The notes beneath the pieces are model-generated. The model ran no database searches. It saw nothing but the letters and a program-made list of their open reading frames with translations, and was not told the origin of the DNA. From Candidatus Culexmicrobium profundum (lineage in GTDB: Archaea; Thermoproteota; Methanomethylicia; Culexarchaeales; Culexmicrobiaceae), in the NCBI GenBank assembly GCA_025061245.1, contig JANZKD010000241.1, positions 1 through 5,626 on the forward strand: a stretch of DNA of 5,626 nt, read 5' to 3'. Shown here in pieces: positions 1-4,838 of the stretch; the stretch's first letter is position 1, and each line of letters begins with the position of its first letter. Made by a program: the position numbers and the translations under genes.

Positions 1-1
1 A

Positions 2-478
2 ATAGTAAAGCTATTAGTTGACAGAGGAGTAATCGTCGATGAAAGCTACCAGTTAAACGTGGGAGGAGACACAGACTTCCTAAACATGCTAGAGAAAGAA
101 AGATTAAAATCAAAAGAAATAAGCAAAACATCAGCCGTGCAAGCAATGACACCCTATAAAGTACCACTAAAAATTGGTCCATCAGACTATATTCCATTCC
201 TAAAAAACAAGAAAATATGCTACATTTGGATTAAGGGTAGATACTTTGGAAATACACCAGTATACATCGATGCAAAACTAGATGTATGGGATGCACCTAA
301 CAGTGCAGGAGTAGTTATAGATGTAATTAGATCCGTAAAAATAGCATTAGATAGAGGAATTGGAGGACCATTAATAAGCATATCTGCATTCGCATTTAAA
401 CATCCACCCATACAAGTTCCATATCATATAGCTAAACAATGGGTTGAAGACTTCATACAGGGGAAAAGAGAACGCTAA
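2..478 (+). CDS. ino1: Inositol-1-phosphate synthase, C-terminal part (5' end outside window)
   Basis: The enzyme converts glucose 6-phosphate to myo-inositol phosphate with bound NAD+ in the cytoplasm. In archaea this feeds inositol phospholipids and, in some hyperthermophiles, di-myo-inositol phosphate. Reading frame 2 is open from the left edge, so the gene is truncated only by the window; 158 residues are visible, roughly the last 40% of a protein that is usually 360-390 aa in archaea. A GTG at 59 looks like a start but is the Val of the family motif YQLNVGGDTDFLNM (fragment residues 16-29), so it is internal. Further family signatures are KSKEISKT (residues 36-43, with two lysines four apart, as in the catalytic lysine pair of characterised synthases), WDAPNSAG (96-103) and ALDRGIGGPLIS (115-126). 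Lysines at 78, 92 and 113 are candidates for the other active-site lysines; I did not assign them individually. The family call is secure. Confidence 0.95.
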   Translation: MVKLLVDRGVIVDESYQLNVGGDTDFLNMLEKERLKSKEISKTSAVQAMTPYKVPLKIGPSDYIPFLKNKKICYIWIKGRYFGNTPVYIDAKLDVWDAPNSAGVVIDVIRSVKIALDRGIGGPLISISAFAFKHPPIQVPYHIAKQWVEDFIQGKRER

Positions 479-514
479 CATAACTTACTTTAAGGAAAAA
501 AGAAAGTATATCAT

Positions 515-519
515 GGTGA
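515..519 (+). promoter_or_regulatory. Ribosome binding site GGTGA for the GTG start at 524
   Basis: GGTGA lies four bases before the GTG at 524 and matches the anti-Shine-Dalgarno end of archaeal 16S rRNA. It is the main reason to accept a GTG start for the following gene. The 45-nt gap after ino1 has only a weak TATA-like stretch (TTTAAG near 487-492), so co-transcription with ino1 is likely. Confidence 0.6.
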
Positions 520-523
520 AAAT

Positions 524-982
524 GTGAGAGAAAAAGAACAACAACTAGAAGACTTAAGAAAAAGAATCCTAGAGAGAATTGAAGAACTGAACGACGAACT
601 AAAAGCATGGCAAACCTGTCTTCAACTCGTCAACGAATTACTTAAACGCGAAAAAGCTCCATTAAAAGTCGAAAAAATAATCGCTGAAATAAGAGATAAC
701 ACTGGAAATCTACTAGCCAAAATATATGGTAGTAGAGATGAAATGAGGATAATACCGGAAAAAGAAGTACAAGTAGATGTGAATTCCAAAGAATTCAAGC
801 AATTCTTCATTAAAAAAGTTTTAGAAAACATTAGGAAAGAGAATCCTAAAGTTCAATATGAAATAAAGGAGAGGAGAGGTATTTTACTTGAAGTATCTCT
901 AAGGAACATTTCAAGTGAAAGGGAACTGAGAAGAATTCAAGGAGCAGTCAAATGGACCTTTAAAAAATTCTTAACAGGCTAA
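524..982 (+). CDS. Uncharacterised archaeal protein with N-terminal coiled coil (152 aa)
   Basis: I do not recognise the family. The first ~45 residues are strongly charged, with a heptad-like pattern of Leu/Ile, and should form a helical coiled coil (a dimer or partner interface). Residues ~50-152 look like a small alpha/beta domain: a strand-rich stretch (GNLLAKIYGSRDEMRIIPE, about 70-88), a helix rich in Lys/Phe (about 94-110), further strands (YEIKERRGILLEVSLR, about 116-131) and a terminal helix (136-150). There is no signal peptide, membrane segment, Cys pair or obvious catalytic motif, and the protein is basic. The GTG start is supported by GGTGA four bases upstream. The gene follows ino1 in the same direction after 45 nt and meets endA tail to tail with one base between the stop codons. 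A nucleic-acid or ribosome-associated role would fit the basic charge and the translation-related neighbours, but that is a guess. That the gene is real is well supported by the ribosome binding site, the codon use and the tight packing. Confidence 0.8.
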   Translation: MREKEQQLEDLRKRILERIEELNDELKAWQTCLQLVNELLKREKAPLKVEKIIAEIRDNTGNLLAKIYGSRDEMRIIPEKEVQVDVNSKEFKQFFIKKVLENIRKENPKVQYEIKERRGILLEVSLRNISSERELRRIQGAVKWTFKKFLTG

Positions 983-983
983 A

Positions 984-1547
984 TTAAGCCTTAAACCACT
1001 TAAACATATAATAAGTAATCCTCTTAGTCACAGGGTCAGTAGTTGCAATAATAAACTTCTTCCGAACACTATGGGAGAGCCTACCAGCTCTAACAATTTC
1101 AATTGGATCCAAGGAACTCTTTATTGGTAAAACTTCAACTAGAAAGGGAGCATGATCAATCCCAGGACCATACTCATAAACAGCGAAATCTGCTCCAAAT
1201 TTAATTCCAGGTCGAACAACATAACCCTTATCCCTCAAATCTTTATAGACATGATAAATATCATCAAACAAGGAGTAATTCTCTCTAGCAATCTTTAGAA
1301 GAAACTCATATGAAATCTCATTTCCATCACTGTCCACAACAATAATCTCCCCCTTCTCAACTAAGTAGAGAGCCTCAAATAAGGACAGTTCAAGTGGACA
1401 TGAAAAACTTGCATCTTTAGGCTTCCTAACTTCAACCGGCTTACCATAAAAACCCTCTCTATATAAACGTCGAGAATCATCTATACTCCAAACTATAACG
1501 CGTGAATCTACTAGGTTAGCTATGATTTTTCTAAGCATCTCATCCAT
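984..1547 (-). CDS. endA: tRNA-splicing endonuclease (tRNA-intron lyase)
   Basis: This enzyme cuts introns out of precursor tRNA at bulge-helix-bulge motifs, leaving 2',3'-cyclic phosphate and 5'-OH ends. The preferred 187-aa product is close to the ~180 aa of archaeal EndA subunits. The N-terminal domain includes LYREGFYGKP and LELSLFEALYLVEKGEI. The C-terminal catalytic domain has KFGADFAVYEYGPGIDHAPF and SHSVRKK. From alignment by memory with the Methanocaldococcus enzyme, the catalytic triad is Tyr124, His132 and Lys163 (counted from the preferred start), all present, so this is a catalytic subunit. Whether it is homotetrameric or pairs with a structural paralogue cannot be told here. The frame is open up to an ATG at 1577 (10 more residues), but the ATG at 1547 is preferred: it has GGAGG nine bases upstream, the likely TATA box at 1580-1586 would start transcription near 1558, and the family has no conserved sequence in the extra residues. 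Confidence 0.95.
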   Translation of the reverse strand: MDEMLRKIIANLVDSRVIVWSIDDSRRLYREGFYGKPVEVRKPKDASFSCPLELSLFEALYLVEKGEIIVVDSDGNEISYEFLLKIARENYSLFDDIYHVYKDLRDKGYVVRPGIKFGADFAVYEYGPGIDHAPFLVEVLPIKSSLDPIEIVRAGRLSHSVRKKFIIATTDPVTKRITYYMFKWFKA

Positions 1548-1556
1548 GAAATCAAT

Positions 1557-1561
1557 CCTCC
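1557..1561 (-). promoter_or_regulatory. Ribosome binding site GGAGG deciding the endA start
   Basis: CCTCC on the + strand reads GGAGG on the minus strand and ends nine bases before the ATG at 1547. The alternative ATG at 1577 is preceded by the AT-rich GGATATAAATA stretch and has no comparable site. This favours the shorter endA product. Confidence 0.65.
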
Positions 1562-1579
1562 AGCCATGAGCAATCATTA

Positions 1580-1586
1580 TTTATAT
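1580..1586. promoter_or_regulatory. Possible shared bidirectional TATA box between endA and the membrane protein gene
   Basis: TTTATAT on the + strand (ATATAAA on the - strand) resembles the archaeal TATA box in both orientations. Using the usual ~25-base spacing, rightward transcription would begin near 1608, giving a ~17-nt leader for the gene at 1625. Leftward transcription would begin near 1558, just before the endA start at 1547. No separate strong TATA-like box was found in the rest of the gap. It was identified by eye only; no BRE element was confirmed. Confidence 0.45.
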
Positions 1587-1624
1587 CCATTTTACTAATA
1601 CTTTGTAAACTAGGCGGGGAATAA

Positions 1625-2686
1625 ATGCTTCGATACGCGGGTGGAAGTAAAGAAAAGATAATATTCATAGCATCCTATATGGTAGGCTTCATTATAATAA
1701 TAGCCTTACTATACTACGTAGGATTCGGAAAGATAGCTGCAGTAATCATGCAAATGAGTTTAGGCTTCTTTACAATAACATTAATACTAGATCTTGCAGG
1801 ATTAGTTTTCTACGCATTAACATGGCATATACTCCTCAAAGGAATAAAATGCAATGTATCATTTAAAACATCTCTAACAGTTTCATTAGCAAGCATTTTC
1901 ACTTGCTATGTAACACCATCAGGTGTACTTTTAGAACTACTAAGAGTAGTTTTAGCTAATAAGGAGGCGAAAGTACCAATCGGATACAGTGCAGCATCAG
2001 TCGTAATGCACAGAATATTATATACAGTAGGATTCATACTATGTGCAGCTGCAAGCTTCACAGTCATTCAAGCCAAATACACTACTCTAGGAACCATAGG
2101 AACTCTACTTTTATTGATAATATTATTATCAATAGCATTTGCAGCTGGAATACTATATTTAAGCCATAGAGCAGACCTAATAGAAAAAATGCTAATAAAA
2201 CTCTATCGAAGATTTGAAGGAAGAATAAACAAAATCATACGCGTATATGAAAGTGAAGAAGTTGTAAACTCACTCTCAAATACAATATCAGATTTTAAAA
2301 ACGCCTTCCTTGAATTGAGAAGAAAACCATTATACCTATTGACAGCTTTTATAGCAGTCTTAGCTACATGGATAGTTGACGTCGCTATATTCTACGTAGT
2401 ATTTCTAGCCTTAAACTATCCAATATCTATATGGGTAGCTGCATTAACAATAGTCATAGGCGACTTTGTGCAAATGACTCCAATAATGATTCCAGGAATG
2501 ATTGGAATACTAGAAACAGCATTCACAACAACTTTATTGGCCTTTGGCATACCTCTAGACATAGCAGCCTCTGCATCTATTCTCGCTAGAATAGCTACAT
2601 TCTGGTTTGACATACCAGTTACAGCAATAGCAGCATCGTATTATGGAATAAAATACTTGCTAAAAGGTGCAGAAGCAATATCCTGA
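1625..2686 (+). CDS. Flippase-like integral membrane protein (LPG_synthase_TM / UPF0104 family)
   Basis: This is a 353-aa multi-pass membrane protein, typical in length for the family. Hydrophobic segments lie at about 11-33, 47-71, 84-97, 124-148, 156-180, 236-264, 267-285, 289-308 and 312-343, with a hydrophilic stretch at about 181-235. Family hallmarks are TPSGVLLELLRVVLANKE (about 97-114, matching the TPGG...E.LR pattern), SVVMHRILYTVGF (125-137), and the IPGMIGILETA segment (289-299) followed by ILARIATFWFDIPV (319-332). Relatives include the transmembrane part of lysylphosphatidylglycerol synthase and proteins proposed to flip lipids or lipid-linked sugars. No aminoacyl-transfer domain is fused here, so a transport or flipping role is more likely than lysyl transfer; the substrate is unknown. 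The ATG at 1625 is preceded by a G-rich GGCGGGGA (1613-1620), an imperfect ribosome binding site, and by a TATA-like box at 1580-1586. It meets the radical SAM gene tail to tail with four bases between the stops. The family call is good; the function is inferred. Confidence 0.85.
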   Translation: MLRYAGGSKEKIIFIASYMVGFIIIIALLYYVGFGKIAAVIMQMSLGFFTITLILDLAGLVFYALTWHILLKGIKCNVSFKTSLTVSLASIFTCYVTPSGVLLELLRVVLANKEAKVPIGYSAASVVMHRILYTVGFILCAAASFTVIQAKYTTLGTIGTLLLLIILLSIAFAAGILYLSHRADLIEKMLIKLYRRFEGRINKIIRVYESEEVVNSLSNTISDFKNAFLELRRKPLYLLTAFIAVLATWIVDVAIFYVVFLALNYPISIWVAALTIVIGDFVQMTPIMIPGMIGILETAFTTTLLAFGIPLDIAASASILARIATFWFDIPVTAIAASYYGIKYLLKGAEAIS

Positions 2687-2690
2687 TAAA

Positions 2691-4298
2691 CTATTCTAAG
2701 ATTTCACCTTCAACAGTTCTATCTGAAATAACCCGTGTCACTTTAATTTTCACAATCCTACCAATCAAACCCTCCTTAAATTCGTGAGGAGCCTTAACAT
2801 ATATTACGGGTCCATGTCTAAATGGATAGGCCACGAGAGAAACTTTTCTAGAAAAAGGTTTAACGACAATAGCTTCAACAATCTTTCCTACAAGTTTCTC
2901 TTTAAGCTTCTCATTCAACTTCCTAGCAGCATCCCAGATCATAAAGCTAGCTGGATCCTTATAGGCAGGAGGAGCTCTAGGAAAATTACCGAAAGCAGAC
3001 ATTGGAAGTGGTTGAAAGCGATACACAGTTATCTTCTCAACACCAATAGAAACAGCCTTCTCCATAACAGCTACAGTAGCTTTAGCAGTTTCAAAATTCT
3101 GTCCAGGAAGACCATGAATAAAGTAGAGATAGGGTCTCAAACCATAACGCTTCAAAATTTTTACAGCCCTAATAACCTCATTAGGAGAAGATGGACGACC
3201 TAATGCATATGCATGCTTAATAGAACCAGTTTCACATCCAATATGAACAGGCGAACCCTTTAAATATTTGCCAAGAATTCTTGCAGCATCATCATTAACT
3301 AAACACGGCTTAACATTTTCAATACCAATAAAAACTTTACACTTAGCCTCTCCAACAACATTTTGTATAGAAGATAAAAGTTCATCTATCATATCAATGT
3401 TAGGAGGAGGATCCCTAGGATTGGTTAGCGGCTTAGGATCAACTAATAAATCTCTACCATAATCAAGAAAATCAGAACCACTCAAAATGATACGTCTAAC
3501 ACCAATCTTTATCAATTCATCAATCTCATTTACAATCAAATTCACTGACTTACTCCTAGCAGGACCGAAAAGACTTGGAACAGAACAATAACCACAACCA
3601 GGAGGAATATTAACTGGACAATTATATCTCTCCTCAAAGTCTCCACTTCTACAAAGATCACAACCAATACACTTCCGTCCATCTGGAAGAGAAAAAGTAG
3701 TCCTATAATAATTACTACATCCCCTAACAACCTCAACGTAAACTCTACAGGCAAAAAAATTAGGATACTCTCTAACTGCTCTCACCGAAGGAAAATATGA
3801 ATTTAACTTGTCTCTACTCATAATCGGCCTTAACTGATTTACTTGAAAACAATTTTCTACAGAAAATGCAATTCCTTTAATCTTAGATAATTTATCTCTT
3901 GACAACTCGCCTCTCAAGATATATGGCAAAAGTTCCTCTAATGTTTCCTCACCCTCACCAATTACCGCTAAAGGAAAACCAGTCCTCACAATAGCATCAT
4001 ACGGATCCGAAGCTATTGGACCACCTATAATAGCTAAGCCCCTTGAAAACTTGTCCCATAAACTCTTAACTCTCCTCACAGCTGGAAAATCAACACTCAT
4101 AGCACTAACCAATAGAAAATCAAAATCCCTCAAAACACTAGGATTTGAAATAAGAGTATTATAGTGTATTACTCGAACATTAAAACCATGCTTTTCTAAT
4201 ACGCCAGCAATAATTCTAGGCCCTGATCCAATAACATCTAAAGTGGCTAGTCTTCTCCCCTTACCACAACCTAGAGCATCAACAATTAAAAAGGACAT
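2691..4298 (-). CDS. B12-binding/radical SAM protein with C-terminal TRAM domain and interrupted cysteine motif
   Basis: A predicted cytoplasmic [4Fe-4S] radical SAM enzyme of 535 aa. Residues ~1-150 form a cobalamin-binding-like Rossmann domain (GPRIIAGVLEKHGFNVRVI at 26-44, AIIGGP at 89-94, GEGEETLEELL at 114-124). No DxHxxG motif is seen, which is common in B12-radical SAM enzymes. The radical SAM barrel spans about 186-440, with VEVVRGC (188-194), PPGCGYCS (232-239), IGCETGS (353-359, likely SAM contact) and HGLPG (395-399). The usual CX3CX2C is split: Cys194 is 40 residues away from Cys235-X2-Cys238, and the insert holds Cys210, 213, 216 and 227 (CX2CX2CX10CP, ferredoxin-like). Residues ~470-535 resemble a TRAM domain, an RNA-binding fold also found in MiaB-type methylthiotransferases, so tRNA modification is a plausible but unproven role. 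The ATG at 4298 has AGGAG seven bases upstream. The gene is second in an operon with the small gene at 4309-4578. The exact reaction is unknown. Confidence 0.9.
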   Translation of the reverse strand: MSFLIVDALGCGKGRRLATLDVIGSGPRIIAGVLEKHGFNVRVIHYNTLISNPSVLRDFDFLLVSAMSVDFPAVRRVKSLWDKFSRGLAIIGGPIASDPYDAIVRTGFPLAVIGEGEETLEELLPYILRGELSRDKLSKIKGIAFSVENCFQVNQLRPIMSRDKLNSYFPSVRAVREYPNFFACRVYVEVVRGCSNYYRTTFSLPDGRKCIGCDLCRSGDFEERYNCPVNIPPGCGYCSVPSLFGPARSKSVNLIVNEIDELIKIGVRRIILSGSDFLDYGRDLLVDPKPLTNPRDPPPNIDMIDELLSSIQNVVGEAKCKVFIGIENVKPCLVNDDAARILGKYLKGSPVHIGCETGSIKHAYALGRPSSPNEVIRAVKILKRYGLRPYLYFIHGLPGQNFETAKATVAVMEKAVSIGVEKITVYRFQPLPMSAFGNFPRAPPAYKDPASFMIWDAARKLNEKLKEKLVGKIVEAIVVKPFSRKVSLVAYPFRHGPVIYVKAPHEFKEGLIGRIVKIKVTRVISDRTVEGEILE

Positions 4299-4305
4299 CA
4301 GTTTA

Positions 4306-4310
4306 CTCCT
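4306..4310 (-). promoter_or_regulatory. Ribosome binding site AGGAG overlapping the upstream stop codon
   Basis: On the minus strand the sequence TAGGAG combines the TAG stop of the upstream small gene (4309-4311) with the AGGAG ribosome binding site of the radical SAM gene, seven bases before its ATG. The overlap supports one transcript and possibly translational coupling of the two genes. Confidence 0.65.
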
Positions 4311-4578
4311 ACATTTTTAATGGACGCCTAATCGTTGCTATTGAGTTGTCAGCTATTCCCAGACCTCTCATCTCTTCAGCGCTTGCCCAAACCTCCCTTA
4401 AGGGAACTTTCTCATCACCCTTAACTTCCAGAATGCATTTTCTTTTACCTGCAACAACAATTTCAATTTTATCAGTTATCTGGAGCTCATTTATCATTTG
4501 TGGATTCATCTTAGCAGTTCCAGGCTCAATTTCAGGAATTCTCCTAACTCTAAGTCTACGCTCTGGCGGTCTACTCAT
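4309..4578 (-). CDS. Small uncharacterised beta-rich protein, operon partner of the radical SAM gene (89 aa)
   Basis: I cannot name a family with certainty. The N-terminus is basic and proline-rich (SRPPERRLRVRRIPEIEPG). The rest alternates short strands with helical turns in two similar units: AKMNPQMINELQITDKIEIV and VWASAEEMRGLGIADNSIAT. The pattern 'residue-x-x-x-M-x-x-L-x-I-x-D' followed by a strand recalls double-psi/swapped-hairpin beta-barrels such as the N-domain of archaeal Cdc48/VAT, but this is resemblance by eye only. There is no membrane segment and only one Cys. The ATG at 4578 is chosen because AGGTGA ends four bases upstream and the predicted transcription start lies near 4590. 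An in-frame ATG at 4593 would add five residues (94 aa) but has only AT-rich sequence before it. The stop overlaps the ribosome binding site of the radical SAM gene ten bases downstream, so the two are probably co-expressed and may act together, for instance as a binding or accessory subunit. Confidence 0.8.
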   Translation of the reverse strand: MSRPPERRLRVRRIPEIEPGTAKMNPQMINELQITDKIEIVVAGKRKCILEVKGDEKVPLREVWASAEEMRGLGIADNSIATIRRPLKM

Positions 4579-4582
4579 ATTA

Positions 4583-4588
4583 TCACCT
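4583..4588 (-). promoter_or_regulatory. Ribosome binding site AGGTGA deciding the start at 4578
   Basis: TCACCT on the + strand reads AGGTGA on the minus strand, four bases before the ATG at 4578 and downstream of the alternative ATG at 4593. It therefore supports the shorter product. Confidence 0.7.
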
Positions 4589-4597
4589 GACATAAAA

Positions 4598-4605
4598 TTT
4601 TAAAT
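4598..4605 (+). promoter_or_regulatory. Possible TATA box for the rightward DUF2098-like gene
   Basis: TTTTAAAT, centred near 4601, would place a transcription start near 4626 and give a short leader holding GGAG at 4631-4634 before the ATG at 4638. It is an AT-rich match by eye only and is the weaker of the two boxes in this divergent gap. Confidence 0.3.
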
Positions 4606-4610
4606 CACAG

Positions 4611-4620
4611 TTATATTTTA
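4611..4620 (-). promoter_or_regulatory. Probable TATA box for the small gene/radical SAM operon
   Basis: On the minus strand this reads TAAAATATAA. With the usual ~25-base spacing, transcription would begin near 4590, upstream of the AGGTGA site and inside the codon region of the rejected ATG at 4593. This agrees with the chosen start at 4578. No BRE element was verified. Confidence 0.4.
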
Positions 4621-4637
4621 ATCAAACGCTGGAGAAC

Positions 4638-4838
4638 ATGGGAAGGGAAAAACAGAAACTAGAGATTGGAGATAGAGTCATTTATCCAGTAACTGAAACA
4701 AAGGGTAGAATAGTTGAAATTAGGAAAATAAATGGTAAAAAGTGGGCTCTAATTGAACCAGTATACGTCTGGATCGAACTCACAAAACTAAAGAAAATTG
4801 AAGAAACTAAACAAGAGGACCTAATTCATGAAACTTAA
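4638..4838 (+). CDS. DUF2098-like small protein (66 aa)
   Basis: A single small SH3-like barrel is predicted from residues ~8-53: IGDRVIYPVTETKGRIVEI (11-29) followed by GKKWALIEPVYVWIEL (33-48). The order 'G-x-x-V-x-Y...T..KG.IV.I...(D/N)GK.WALI' matches the DUF2098 pattern known mainly from methanogenic archaea. Its function is unknown; the fold resembles KOW/SH3 modules that bind nucleic acid or protein. The product is somewhat shorter than typical family members. The C-terminal tail is acidic and probably unstructured. The ATG at 4638 is preceded by GGAG (4631-4634), three bases away, which is tight but usable. The gene diverges from the small gene/radical SAM operon across 59 bases and overlaps the 3' end of glyS by 32 bases on the opposite strand. 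The DUF assignment is from memory and moderately sure; that the gene is real is likely. Confidence 0.75.
   Translation: MGREKQKLEIGDRVIYPVTETKGRIVEIRKINGKKWALIEPVYVWIELTKLKKIEETKQEDLIHET

Noticed and set aside
59..478. GTG at 59 as the start of a separate 139-aa protein
   Set aside because: The frame is open to the left edge and the residues before the GTG continue the conserved inositol-phosphate synthase motif YQLNVGGDTDFLNM, so the codon is an internal Val.
2784..3203. Rightward 139-codon open frame inside the radical SAM gene
   Set aside because: It lies antisense to a clearly conserved coding region, its translation has no family features, and there is no ribosome binding site that I trust.
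3585..3719. The cysteine insert as a sequencing error or frameshift in the radical SAM motif
   Set aside because: The insert keeps frame, uses ordinary codons, has an organised cysteine spacing and flows into PPGCGYCS, so it looks like a real domain element.
3542..3754. Minus-strand 70-codon frame overlapping the cysteine-rich part of the radical SAM gene, as possible sign of a frameshift
   Set aside because: The radical SAM frame is continuous with family motifs on both sides, so the second frame is a shadow. The cysteine insert is in the correct frame.
4346..4603. Rightward 85-codon hydrophobic open frame opposite the small beta-rich gene
   Set aside because: The hydrophobic character arises from the antisense of a charged coding sequence. 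The minus-strand gene has a ribosome binding site, a promoter and operon context.
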